Below, one piece after another: positions 8,972 through 17,479 of a stretch of DNA of 64,000 nt (its first letter is position 1; every line of letters begins with the position of its first letter). Origin of the DNA: Thermococcus eurythermalis (GTDB lineage: Archaea > Methanobacteriota_B > Thermococci > Thermococcales > Thermococcaceae); NCBI RefSeq assembly GCF_000769655.1, contig NZ_CP008887.1, forward strand, positions 1,550,001 through 1,614,000, in the 5' to 3' direction. The notes under the pieces are model-generated. The model was not told the DNA's origin and searched no databases. It was given only the letters and a program-made list of their open reading frames with translations. The position numbers and the translations under genes are program-made.

Positions 8972-10373
8972 ATGAGACGCTTTAAATGTATAATCCCGCG
9001 TGAATGGTTCCTCCTGGCGCTTATTGGACTTTACTTAGTCCTGACTGTATTCGACCCCGGCCTCCCACGCAGGACTCCACAGCTTATAGACTGGAAGAGC
9101 ATCTCCGCGATAACGGGGCTTCTGACCTCCTTCCCAGCTAGGGCGAGGGTTCGGCTTAACTCCTCGCCATTGATGGGGAGGTTTGCGGGCTCATAATCTA
9201 CTCCCGTTGCCGGTTTCGGTTCAGCCCGCGGGCCGGGTCTTCGGCCCGTTACCCCTACCGGCAAATCCGGATTGGGGTTATTGCTCAAAGGCCACCTTTC
9301 TTTCAATGTTTTTACGGCCACACCAGTCAGCGTGGAATGTGGACGCCTAACGGCGTCGCCTATCCAAACGGATAGGCACTAACGAAACCCCTTCGAGTAG
9401 GGTTTTTTCTCGGTGGCCTCTTCAAGGCCCTATTACGCTGGTAAGGTTTAAAAGGGTTTCGGGGATTTAGTGCTCGTTGGGCAGTTTACTGCATCCCCCC
9501 TAAAGAGCGAGGCTTTCGGAGAAAAATGTAATGCTCTTCATTCTTGTGATTTCGCTTTCCTCGACCGTTATCATGAACGATACCGCAGTGCTGATTTTTA
9601 TTCCTCTCGTCGTTGCGACCTCAGAGCTCGCCAGTGTGGACACTGGAAGGGCCGTGGCGCTCTCCGCTATCGCCGCAAACGTGGGTTCCGCTCTGACTCC
9701 AATAGGCAACCCCCAGAACATCATAATATGGCAGAACCACAGCCTCGGATTCGTGGAGTTCACCAGTTCGATGCTCCCCTTCGTTTCGCTCTGGCTCGCC
9801 GTCCTTTTTGCGTTCGCTCTGAGGATCAAAGACAGGGGGCTCTCGACTGAATGGGTTCCGTCAGTTACTCTCAAAAAGGCCCTCCTTGGCGTTTCCCTTG
9901 TCTCGCTGATAGCCGATGTGCTCCTGATTAGAACAGGGAGGCCAGCACTTGCGCTAATGTTCACGTCCCTTGCGTTTCTCCTAGTTGGCAGGGAAGTGCT
10001 CAGGAAGTTCGACTGGGCGCTTGTTCTGACCTTCGTCTTCATATTCGTTGATTTCAATGAGCTTGCATTTCTACTAAAGGACGCGGGCCTGCAGTTTCCC
10101 CGGGAGGGCTCTGAACTCTTCCTCGTTTCCGCCGTCCTCAGCCAGCTGTTCAGCAACGTCCCTGCAACGGTTCTCCTTCTGGCCGGCAAACCGGAGTGGC
10201 TTCCGCTCTCTCTGGGGGTCAACGTTGGAGGCAACGGCTTCGTCATAGGTTCCCTGGCAAACCTGATAGCACTCAGGATAGCAAGGGTTAGCGTAAAAGA
10301 CTTCCACCGCATCTCCATCCCGTACTTCTCCGTGACCCTTTTGCTTTCAGGGGTTCTTCTAGCCCTTTTTTAA
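8972..10373 (+). pseudogene. Anion permease (SLC13/ArsB-like), interrupted
   Basis: Two fragments of one membrane transporter. The 5' part (8972 to about 9128) gives MRRFKCIIPREWFLLALIG ... LIDWKSISAITGLL, the first helices of an ArsB/SLC13-type permease. The 3' part (about 9504-10373) resumes with RARLSEKNVMLF and continues through STVIMNDTAV, SALTPIGNPQNIIIWQ and NVGGNGFVIGS, motifs of the same family. Between them lie about 370 bases with stops in the reading frame and strong hairpins, so about 30-35 residues of the expected protein are replaced. The 3' part has a possible internal ATG at 9531 but would lack the first helices. The gene is most likely inactive; the intact relatives would be ion-driven anion transporters. 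Confidence 0.75.
9130..9500. mobile_element. Hairpin-rich insertion in the permease gene (possible IS200/IS605-derived MITE)
   Basis: This non-coding block separates the two permease fragments. It holds a run of short perfect hairpins: GACGCC-taac-GGCGTC (9342-9357), GCCTATCC-aaac-GGATAGGC (9358-9377) and AAACCC...GGGTTT (about 9384-9394). A GGGCCG...CGGCCC stem lies near 9227-9246, and a nested ACCCC/CCGG stem near 9250-9280. No transposase is present. On the minus strand a short open stretch (PVGVTGRRPGPRAEPKP...) resembles the tail region found after TnpB-like genes, but this is weak. Single-strand transposons of the IS200/IS605 family use subterminal hairpins, and gene-less derivatives occur in archaea. 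Exact ends are not determined. Confidence 0.45.
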
Positions 10374-10447
10374 TATCTCGAATCCTGCGAAGTTATGAAC
10401 CGTAAACTTTATAAATCAGCTTTGGGGTAGTAAATAACGGGTCGAGC

Positions 10448-10525
10448 AGCGGGGTGGGGCAGCTAGGAGTGCCCGCCGGGCTCATAACCCGGAGGTCGGA
10501 GGTTCAAATCCTCCCCCCGCTACCA
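10448..10525 (+). tRNA. Initiator tRNA-Met (CAT)
   Basis: Full cloverleaf: acceptor stem AGCGGGG/CCCCGCT, anticodon arm CCGGG-CTCATAA-CCCGG with anticodon CAT, T arm GGAGG-TTCAAAT-CCTCC, discriminator A and an encoded CCA (10523-10525). The A1-T72 first pair and the three G-C pairs next to the anticodon loop (GGG/CCC) mark the initiator rather than an elongator. A TATA element (TTTATAAAT, about 10408-10416) lies about 35 bases upstream. No intron is present. Confidence 0.96.
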
Positions 10526-10724
10526 GATTTTCTTCAGCTGTGTGCTTAAGTGTTTGGGGTTTATTCTATAAGTGCCAACTCACGGTTTTGTGCTTTTTAG
10601 TAGGATCACGCAAAGTGGTCACTACAGCTCATCATGTGGTCTTCTCAGGAAAGAAGACAAGGCCTACTCTCCGATTCTTAAAGACCGACAGATGGTAATG
10701 TAAAAAGAGTGTAAAAAGGAAAAC

Positions 10725-11720
10725 TCACTCAATCTTTGCCCCGCAGACCGGACAGAACTTCGCTCCTTCCGGAACTATGTGGCCGTTGGGGCAACGCTTG
10801 ATTTCGTGTCCGCAGTACGGGCAGAAGCGCGCTCCCGGTGGAATGGGCTTGCCGCAGTAGGGGCAGATTTCCTGCTGCGCCGCCGGCTGGGCGGGAGCGG
10901 CTTGCGGGGGCTGCTGAGGAGCCGGAGGAGCGCCGGCGTAGGGCTGAGCCGGCTGGGCCGGTTGGGCAGGTTGCTGGAAGAGCTGGGGAACAAGAACCAT
11001 ACCTGTCCCCATTCCGGCACCAGGGCTCTTGCCGAGCTCGGCCGCGACTTGCTTTACAGTGTCCATTTGCATAACCGCTTGAGCGTTGCCAGTCTGCATG
11101 AGCCAGAAGAGCCTCTGGCGCCACTCGTCAGTGGTGTTTACCCCTTCAATCTTCACATCAACCAGTTCAAGTCCCAGCCTGCGGAAGTCCTCCATGAGCT
11201 TGACCTTGACCTGCGTGCTCACCATGTCAAGGTTCTGGAAGAGGTCAACTATCGAATAAGCCGAGAGATGCTTCATCATGCCCTCGTTGAAGTATGCCCT
11301 GATGAACTTGGTGACGTCTTGGGTGTCGTAGAGACTCTGGCCACCAACGACTTCGGTTATGAATAGCACCGGGTCAGCGACCTTGAACCAGTAGACACCG
11401 TAGTACTTGACTGGGGCAAGCTCCCTAGTCTGGGTCTCTCCTCCGTAGCGTCCCTGGAACTGCTTCATGCTGACGAAGATTACCGTTGCCTTGAAGGGGC
11501 TGTTTGAGCCACCAACGAGCTTGTAGAGAAGCGGTAAGTTCTGAGTGGTCAGCGTGTGCCTTCCGGGCCCGAGGACGTCGTAGATTTTACCGTCGCGCAT
11601 GAAGACTGCCACTTCGTACTCATGGACTATCAGCTGGGCACCCCACTTTATGACCTCGTTGGGGTAGCGCCAGATTATCTCGTCTTCTCCTGGGTTGACC
11701 CACTCTATAACCTGAACCAT
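10725..11720 (-). CDS. SPFH-domain protein with double zinc ribbon (YdjI-like)
   Basis: 331 residues from the ATG at 11720, one base after the upstream stop, with GGGTGAG as ribosome site. Residues up to about 230 are the SPFH/virion-core-protein domain of the YdjI type (WRYPNEVIKWGAQLIVHEYEVAVFMRDGK, GPGRHTL, a coiled GLELVDVKIEGVNT segment). A flexible proline/alanine/glutamine-rich stretch follows, then two zinc ribbons (CPYCGKPIPPGARFCPYCG and CPNGHIVPEGAKFCPVCG). Bacterial YdjI helps anchor PspA at stressed membranes. It is the last gene of a four-gene operon with two zinc-ribbon membrane proteins and a coiled-coil protein, which supports a similar membrane role here. Confidence 0.82.
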   Translation of the reverse strand: MVQVIEWVNPGEDEIIWRYPNEVIKWGAQLIVHEYEVAVFMRDGKIYDVLGPGRHTLTTQNLPLLYKLVGGSNSPFKATVIFVSMKQFQGRYGGETQTRELAPVKYYGVYWFKVADPVLFITEVVGGQSLYDTQDVTKFIRAYFNEGMMKHLSAYSIVDLFQNLDMVSTQVKVKLMEDFRRLGLELVDVKIEGVNTTDEWRQRLFWLMQTGNAQAVMQMDTVKQVAAELGKSPGAGMGTGMVLVPQLFQQPAQPAQPAQPYAGAPPAPQQPPQAAPAQPAAQQEICPYCGKPIPPGARFCPYCGHEIKRCPNGHIVPEGAKFCPVCGAKIE

Positions 11721-11721
11721 T

Positions 11722-12216
11722 TCACTCACCCGCCGCGAAGCTCATCCTCCGGCTCAAAACTTCCTCAAAGTTCACGAGCTTGTCGTCAAGGTTCAAAAGG
11801 GCCATTCCCAGAGCTTGGGGATTGGCAGCCTGTGCGTTTATGTTCTTGGCTTCGTTTAGTATATCCTCCGCCATTTCAATCATCTTTGCGTCGTATTCGA
11901 GAAGCCGTTCGAGCTCTTTCTCCTTGAACTTGACCCTGTCGAAGTAGCCCCGATAGCCCGCCTCGGCATGTCGTATCCTGCTCTCAAGCATCATGAGCTT
12001 CTTTCTTAAGTTCTCAATCCCCATCAGTTGCTGGCAATTTACCATTGCACACCTCTGGAGTGCCCTTTCGAGTTCCCTCTTCGCCTGGGCCAAGGTGTCG
12101 GCGACCTTTCCCCTGACTAGCATATCGTCTTCTCTTATAAGCTCCTTCTTCTTGTAGCCGTGAAATCCGGGGATTATGAGCTCAAGCTTTTCAACTATGG
12201 AAGTTTCTTTCCCCAT
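11722..12216 (-). CDS. Coiled-coil protein, possible PspA/ESCRT-III-like partner
   Basis: 164 residues from the ATG at 12216 (GGAGGTGA five bases upstream). It is almost entirely helical, with long heptad-like stretches (VADTLAQAKRELERALQRCAM, IENLRKKLMMLESRIRHAEAGY, KFKEKELERLLEYDAKMIEMAEDILNEAK). No enzyme motif is seen. It lies between zinc-ribbon membrane-protein genes and the SPFH gene. In Bacillus the equivalent operon begins with pspA, an ESCRT-III-like helical protein, so a membrane-bound polymer-forming role is a reasonable guess. It is shorter than PspA (about 220 residues), and I do not recognise direct family membership. Confidence 0.6.
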   Translation of the reverse strand: MGKETSIVEKLELIIPGFHGYKKKELIREDDMLVRGKVADTLAQAKRELERALQRCAMVNCQQLMGIENLRKKLMMLESRIRHAEAGYRGYFDRVKFKEKELERLLEYDAKMIEMAEDILNEAKNINAQAANPQALGMALLNLDDKLVNFEEVLSRRMSFAAGE

Positions 12217-12234
12217 ACGGTTCACCTCCATACT

Positions 12235-13131
12235 TCATACCGGTTGGAAATAAACGTTACCTCTACCGGCCTTGATTACTTCGCTTATGGTTCTCTTCTT
12301 AACAGAACCTTTCGTAAAGATTCCAGCTCCGCCTGCAAACCCACCTGCCAGTCCTCCGACCAAACCCCAGAGGCTTCCTGTCAGCGCTGATGCAAGAAGA
12401 CCAAGCACAAATCCGGTACCTATCACTCCGGCGCCAAGGAGCGTTGCTTTCTTTCGGGCATCGCTCATAAGGGGGTACTCCCCTCTAATGACCCTTCCAT
12501 CAGTCCCGTCCACGAAGTTGACAAAGTTCTCGCCCCCGTACTCGTAGTGGATTTCCCAGAGGGGATAGTGCACCAATCCTTGGAACTTCACGGTTAGCTC
12601 CAGCTCACCGGCGTATGAGTTTTCTTCGCTGGCTTCCTTTTTCAAAGCGCTCTCAAGCCTTGAGCGTGCTATCGCTTCGGCTTTTTCCCTGTCCAGGTCG
12701 GGCTCGTAGTACTTTCCCTTCTTCACTATACTATCATCGAAGAAGCGCTTTCCCCTGATCGGGAACGGATACTCTGTTAAGAGAGCTACAAAGGGCGACC
12801 CCGCCGGAATGCCAAAGAACTCGACTTCCTCGACTGTCTCATTGCTCTTGCTCCTCCCGTGGAGGTAGAAGAAGTACACTGGAACCCAGTGGAGCTCCTT
12901 TTTCGTGACCTTCGCACCCACTATGTCAGCAGGGGCCCCGTACTGTCTCGAAAGGAACTTGAGGAGCCGCCCTGCCGGGTCTTCCCTCATGGGCGGGAAG
13001 AAGAAGTGGTCAACCCGACTCTCTTCACCGGTGTGAACGTGGAATGTGGTTCCGCAGTAGGGGCAGGTGGCAACGCTCACCGTGTCGGGAACCTTAAACT
13101 TTGCAGAGCATGTGGGACAAGTGACCTCCAT
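12235..13131 (-). CDS. Zinc-ribbon membrane protein (YdjG/TFIIB-ribbon type)
   Basis: 298 residues from the ATG at 13131 (GGGGTGAT upstream). An N-terminal zinc ribbon (CPTCSAKF ... CPYCGTTFHV) leads to a soluble domain of about 170 residues (HWVPVYFFYLHGR, HYPLWEIHYEYGGENFVNFVDGTDGRVI). Near the C-terminus are two glycine-rich membrane helices (LLGAGVIGTGFVLGLLASALTG, LVGGLAGGFAGGAGIF). The strand pattern P-x-W-x-x-x-Y-x-Y-G followed by DG-x-x-G-R-V is shared with the gene upstream, so the two are paralogues. Likely part of a membrane complex with the SPFH protein. Confidence 0.75.
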   Translation of the reverse strand: MEVTCPTCSAKFKVPDTVSVATCPYCGTTFHVHTGEESRVDHFFFPPMREDPAGRLLKFLSRQYGAPADIVGAKVTKKELHWVPVYFFYLHGRSKSNETVEEVEFFGIPAGSPFVALLTEYPFPIRGKRFFDDSIVKKGKYYEPDLDREKAEAIARSRLESALKKEASEENSYAGELELTVKFQGLVHYPLWEIHYEYGGENFVNFVDGTDGRVIRGEYPLMSDARKKATLLGAGVIGTGFVLGLLASALTGSLWGLVGGLAGGFAGGAGIFTKGSVKKRTISEVIKAGRGNVYFQPV

Positions 13132-13135
13132 GCTA

Positions 13136-14125
13136 TCACCCCAGGACGCCTTTCCGCTCCCGTTCAATTCTCTGTCCTTCCAGCACCTTGCTACCCGCGA
13201 ACCAACCCAGTGCCGAGCCGCCAGCTATGGCCAACACCGCGAAGACTGGGGAGCTTGAGAACAGCGCCGCCCCAAAGGATGCTATTGCAATCCCCACCCC
13301 TGCACCTGTAAGGTACTGGGCCTGCCTGAAGACGTTCATCGGCTCGGTCGCGGCGACCCTCTTCCCGTCCCAGCCCGCGAAGACCGTCTGGAATATCGAG
13401 TTCCCATAGCGGTAGTAGACCGTCCACATGGGCAAGAGAACCAGCCTGACGTTCTTCGGCTCATCGGCATGGATATTGAAGCGCTCTATCTTGTCAGACT
13501 TCGCTAGAAAGCGGTTTCTGATGACGTCTATTGCATCCTCACGCATTATCAGCTTTGCCTGCTGTTCGTCCATTTCCGTGTTCAGGATCTCAAGTTTTAT
13601 GCGCTCCCATTCCCCCTCTTCGAGGTCCAGAAGCCTCCTGTCGTCGGGTCGCGTTTTGGAGTAGTGCATAATTAGGTCATCGACACCAAAGCTCTTTACC
13701 TGCCGTCTGGCCGATCCGAGAAGACGGAGGTTCTCGTCAACCCTCTCCGTATAGTGCCTTTCTACCGTTTGACAGTGTGTGTTTCCCTTTGAATCTGTGT
13801 GACACTCCTCCTCACGTTTCATGTACCTTACGGTTCCATAGACGTGCACCAAACCCGTCCAGTGGGGGGAATAGTGGCCCTCTATACCGACTATCTGGAT
13901 TTCGTCCTTAATACTCTTGAGGTCGAAGTCATCATCAACTGCCCTCCAGAAGGCCCGTGCTATGGCGTTTTTATCGATGGATGGGACAATGTATATCTCC
14001 TCGGTCTTGATGTTGCCGCTGACGTGGTTTGGAAAGCCACAGTAGGGACAGACAGCTACAATGGTTTCGGGTGACACCTCAAGGGGTGCACCACACCTTT
14101 CGCACTTAAACGCAAGGGCCTCCAT
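13136..14125 (-). CDS. Zinc-ribbon membrane protein (YdjG-like), first gene of the SPFH operon
   Basis: 329 residues from the ATG at 14125; there is no clear ribosome site and a TATA-like TAAATAC about 38 bases upstream, so the leader is very short. It has a zinc ribbon (CERCGAPL ... CPYCGFP), a central beta-rich domain with an unusual ECHTDSKGNTHCQTVERHYTE loop, a helical part and two C-terminal membrane helices (YLTGAGVGIAIASFGAALF, VFAVLAIAGGSALGWFAG). The LPMWTVYYRYGN ... GWDGKRV motif matches the next gene. It stops four bases before that gene's start, so the operon is tightly coupled. Confidence 0.75.
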   Translation of the reverse strand: MEALAFKCERCGAPLEVSPETIVAVCPYCGFPNHVSGNIKTEEIYIVPSIDKNAIARAFWRAVDDDFDLKSIKDEIQIVGIEGHYSPHWTGLVHVYGTVRYMKREEECHTDSKGNTHCQTVERHYTERVDENLRLLGSARRQVKSFGVDDLIMHYSKTRPDDRRLLDLEEGEWERIKLEILNTEMDEQQAKLIMREDAIDVIRNRFLAKSDKIERFNIHADEPKNVRLVLLPMWTVYYRYGNSIFQTVFAGWDGKRVAATEPMNVFRQAQYLTGAGVGIAIASFGAALFSSSPVFAVLAIAGGSALGWFAGSKVLEGQRIERERKGVLG

Positions 14126-14332
14126 GTCAACCACTTCTTAGTAGTGTAGTGTGTCTTAGTATTTAGGATTTGTGCAAATCGAGCAATGCCGAGATTAAAA
14201 GCGGGGAACATCATACAGATATCAATAGGATGATTAAGAGAAAAGGTAATATAGCACTAATACACTAAAAAGATTAACATAGGGGAATATACCCTGAGCT
14301 CAATCATATTGTTTAAACCACAAAGTTATGCT

Positions 14333-14360
14333 CCGGCCTCTTTTGCTATTTTGAGGCCGG
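14333..14360. promoter_or_regulatory. Perfect inverted repeat upstream of gene 14385
   Basis: CCGGCCTC (14333-14340) and GAGGCCGG (14353-14360) are perfect complements around a 12-base AT-rich spacer. A TATA-like TTTAAAC at about 14311 places the expected transcription start inside this repeat, so it could be an operator or a 5' leader stem. The rest of the 260-base gap back to 14126 is AT-rich and carries the divergent promoter of the zinc-ribbon operon. Confidence 0.5.
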
Positions 14361-14384
14361 TTACCCACTAAGGGGGCGTAGAAA

Positions 14385-14840
14385 ATGGGGTTTATGGACT
14401 CCCTGAAGAGTGCCGCTTCCAGCTTTGTTAAATCCGTACGCCACAAGACCTTCAAGATACCGGCCGAGGAACTGGCCGAAAAGTGGGAGAAGCTCAGGCC
14501 TTACGGAGTTGAGATAGAGGCGGACACAAAATACGGAGGAAAGTACAGCACCTCAGCCTGGTTCGCCATAGAGGACGTCACCGTCAAAGAGGTTGAGGTT
14601 GGGATCTTCAGGAAATCGCGGAAAAAGAAGATCATTGTTAAGTGCTACCGCGAAATAGAGCCCTACGATGAGTATGGCGAGGAAGAAGAGGAGATAGACT
14701 GGTTCGATTTCTCAAGAGAGGAGGAAGAAACGATAGAAAGAAAAGAGGTGACGTTCTGGGAGGGGGACAAGGTCAAGATACGCATGACCGAGGCGGACTA
14801 CGAGAAGATGCTGGCCGAAGTGGGGGAGATTCTAAAGTAA
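14385..14840 (+). CDS. Hypothetical protein, divergent to the SPFH operon
   Basis: 151 residues, start ATG at 14385 with AGGGGGCG upstream. The N-terminus MGFMDSLKSAASSFVKSVRHK could form an amphipathic helix. The rest is a charged beta-rich domain with an acidic stretch (EPYDEYGEEEEEIDWFDFSREEEETIE) and a closing EADYEKMLAEVGEILK helix. I do not recognise the family. Position opposite the zinc-ribbon/SPFH operon and upstream of a lipoprotein gene hints at an envelope-related role, but no motif shows it. Confidence 0.6.
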   Translation: MGFMDSLKSAASSFVKSVRHKTFKIPAEELAEKWEKLRPYGVEIEADTKYGGKYSTSAWFAIEDVTVKEVEVGIFRKSRKKKIIVKCYREIEPYDEYGEEEEEIDWFDFSREEEETIERKEVTFWEGDKVKIRMTEADYEKMLAEVGEILK

Positions 14841-14923
14841 AAAGTTCAGGTCAGCAAGCAGGTTGGCCATCTTGGAGATAATGTGCTTTCTTTTCTTTCC
14901 ACTCACCGTTGGGGGTGGGCAGA

Positions 14924-17479
14924 TTGAGGAAAGCCCTAATAGCGTTGTTGATAGTAGGGGTGGTACTGGTAGCGGGTTGCATGGGCGGAACGAGCGAGAA
15001 GTCCACCGGGGGAGGGCAAACTGGAACTTCTCAGCAAACAACGGCCGGGGGAAATCAAGGCACAACGGGGGAATCGCCGTCTGAGAGCGGGGGGACGGTT
15101 AGCAGTCCTGAAGAAATCGGCCAGAGGGGACACGTTGAGCTATTCAACGAGAACGGCCTCAAAGGAATAACGGTCCACGTTGACGGCTCTTCATGGATGA
15201 GCAATGGCAACGCCTACAACACACTCTTTGACTACGCCCCGATGTTCTACTCGGGAGGGAACCTTTACATCTATCAGTACTCTGACGAGAGCTTTTCACA
15301 GGTGTATACGGACGGCACCTTAGAGGTCTACCCCTTCATCGTGCTCAAGATGCCAGTTAAAGGAGTGGAGTTCACCTTCGCCGGCCCGCAGGACTCGATA
15401 CTAACCGTTGGGGCCGACGGAAAGCTCTACCTCGTCGTGTACGACCTGGACGAGAGGAAAAGCTGGCCGAGCGAAGATGACAGGAAGGTCGTCTACTTCT
15501 ACAAGACCAAACGGGTCGAGAGCTGGGATTTGAACGTTAAACACGTGGCGGCGGGTTCCGAAAAGGACGATGAGTACGTCTATTACGTCGCATGGAACGG
15601 CAACGAGGTTTACGTAATTGGCTGGGACTACGAGAATCTCCTCGACTTCACGAAGGGGGAAGGCCAGAAAGCCGAAGCCAAAAGGTTCTCATTTGACAAC
15701 GTAAGGGACGTGCTGGTTGGAAAGCAGGGCATCTACGTCCTGAGTGGCGGAAAGCTCTACGTCATAAACACCGTTGATGGCCCGGAGGGAGTTAAGGTCT
15801 CAGCGGAAGTTGACGTCGGTGAAAACGCCCAGCTATCGCTTGATGAGGGAGGTGACTACGACCTTGTTTCGGTCTACGACGGGAAGACCCTCAAGCTGAT
15901 GGTCTTCGAGGACGGAAAACTCGACGATGATTATCAGGCTGAGATTAAGCTCGAAGGGTACGAGAGCGTTTATGTCTACCTCCCGAGCAGTGGGGTTGAA
16001 TTCGTGGCGCTGAAAGGAAACAGGGCTTACTTCTACACCTTCGACTTCACTTATCACGAAACGACCCTGGTCGGGTATCTCGACCTCCCAGTCAAGCCGG
16101 TGTGGGCCTCCGGCCACATTGACGGCTGGGACGTGGGGGTCATAGCCTTCTGGGGCGATGATGGGAAGTACTACAGGCTGTTCGAGGTTCTAAAGACCGA
16201 GCAAACGGGTGAATCTCAGAGTGGTGAATCCGAAGGCACGGCCGAAGAGTCAGGGGGCTCGGGAACTTCATCAGGAACCTCAGGAGAATCGGGAGGGAGT
16301 ACTTCAACAGGAACTTCGGAAAGCGGGCAGGGAACAGAGGCTTCTTTTGAAGACCAGCTCAAAAACTTCCTTGAAAACGCCTACACGGTGGAAGGGCTCG
16401 TTTACGCCAAAGAGGGCTACAGCTACCGCGGGATAAAGATAACACCAAGGACAGGCAGGCTCTACTACTTCCCGTACGGCTATGAAAACACCTTATTCCT
16501 CCTTGACGGTGATAAGGTCATCCGGATAGTCCCCTGGGACCAGGACTTTTTCGACGGGAAAACGGATAACCCCAACATAGACCCGCACGATACCGGGAGT
16601 GTGAGGATAACCGTCCTCCCCACAAAGACTAAACTATACTACGCGATACCTAACGGAGACTACGCGGCTATGGTTGACGAGAACGGAAAGCTCCACGTAC
16701 TGATGGGCCTTGAGTGGCACTCCGGTAATGATGTAGAATGGAACACCTTCAAGAGTGACGTCGTTTACGACTTTGACGCCTCTGGAGTGCTCGTCCAGTA
16801 CTTCTGGTCGAACTACCTCTTCTATGCATGGAAGGACAACGAGCTCAGAATTTATGTCTATGATTCTGATACGGCCTACAAGATGTGGGATGAAGGGGCC
16901 AGCATAACGGTCGAGCCAAGGGTTTACAGCCTGCCAGACAGGATAAGGGAGGTCAACCCATACATAGCGGAGGACTTCATTGTCGTTCTAACCGATGAGG
17001 GAACCTACCTCGTCCCGAATCCCGTTGGCCACTATGGGGAGGACACCAACGTTTACAGAATAGACGACCGCGTGGATTTGATTGGTGCCTACCACTACTG
17101 GTACCTGAACGAACTGCTCGCCTACTCAAACGGTCAGCTCTACGGCCTTGCGCCGGACTACTCGGACACCGAGAAAACGATGACCGTCGAGAAGGGATCC
17201 TACGTTTCCATATCAAACGTCGTCGGCCTCTACGGGGACTACGGTGGTGAAGAATTCATAGCACTGTCGCTCAGTGACGGAAAGCTCCCGGTTTACCAGC
17301 ACACGTGGAACGACCAGAAGCGGGCCTATGAGTTCGCCCTCAGGAAGACGTTCTACCTCCCGGCACCGCTTGTGAAGTTCACCTTTGACTACAGGCCGGA
17401 ATGGGACTGGATTAAGGTTCTTGGCCTGGGAGCTGATGGCTCCTTCTACAACTTCGAAATACAAGGAGGTGGTAGCTGA
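14924..17479 (+). CDS. Large lipoprotein with two beta-rich domains and a Ser/Gly/Thr linker
   Basis: 851 residues from a TTG at 14924, chosen because GGGGGTG lies seven bases upstream and the chain then reads MRKALIALLIVGVVLVAGC, a signal peptide with a lipobox cysteine at 19. After a low-complexity stretch come two long beta-rich domains (about 60-430 and 490-850). They are full of Y-V-x-G-x-K-L-Y-type strands that suggest beta-propellers, and a serine/glycine/threonine/glutamate linker (about 431-480) joins them. It is presumably anchored outside the cell. No catalytic motif is recognised. Its stop overlaps the start of the next gene (TGATG). Confidence 0.75.
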   Translation: MRKALIALLIVGVVLVAGCMGGTSEKSTGGGQTGTSQQTTAGGNQGTTGESPSESGGTVSSPEEIGQRGHVELFNENGLKGITVHVDGSSWMSNGNAYNTLFDYAPMFYSGGNLYIYQYSDESFSQVYTDGTLEVYPFIVLKMPVKGVEFTFAGPQDSILTVGADGKLYLVVYDLDERKSWPSEDDRKVVYFYKTKRVESWDLNVKHVAAGSEKDDEYVYYVAWNGNEVYVIGWDYENLLDFTKGEGQKAEAKRFSFDNVRDVLVGKQGIYVLSGGKLYVINTVDGPEGVKVSAEVDVGENAQLSLDEGGDYDLVSVYDGKTLKLMVFEDGKLDDDYQAEIKLEGYESVYVYLPSSGVEFVALKGNRAYFYTFDFTYHETTLVGYLDLPVKPVWASGHIDGWDVGVIAFWGDDGKYYRLFEVLKTEQTGESQSGESEGTAEESGGSGTSSGTSGESGGSTSTGTSESGQGTEASFEDQLKNFLENAYTVEGLVYAKEGYSYRGIKITPRTGRLYYFPYGYENTLFLLDGDKVIRIVPWDQDFFDGKTDNPNIDPHDTGSVRITVLPTKTKLYYAIPNGDYAAMVDENGKLHVLMGLEWHSGNDVEWNTFKSDVVYDFDASGVLVQYFWSNYLFYAWKDNELRIYVYDSDTAYKMWDEGASITVEPRVYSLPDRIREVNPYIAEDFIVVLTDEGTYLVPNPVGHYGEDTNVYRIDDRVDLIGAYHYWYLNELLAYSNGQLYGLAPDYSDTEKTMTVEKGSYVSISNVVGLYGDYGGEEFIALSLSDGKLPVYQHTWNDQKRAYEFALRKTFYLPAPLVKFTFDYRPEWDWIKVLGLGADGSFYNFEIQGGGS

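Noticed and set aside
9500-10318. Long minus-strand frame across the permease 3' fragment
   Set aside because: Antisense to clear permease motifs on the plus strand; low-complexity Ser/Arg-rich product.
10448-10525. Elongator tRNA-Met or tRNA-Ile2 (CAT anticodon)
   Set aside because: A1-T72 and three G-C pairs beside the anticodon loop are initiator features.
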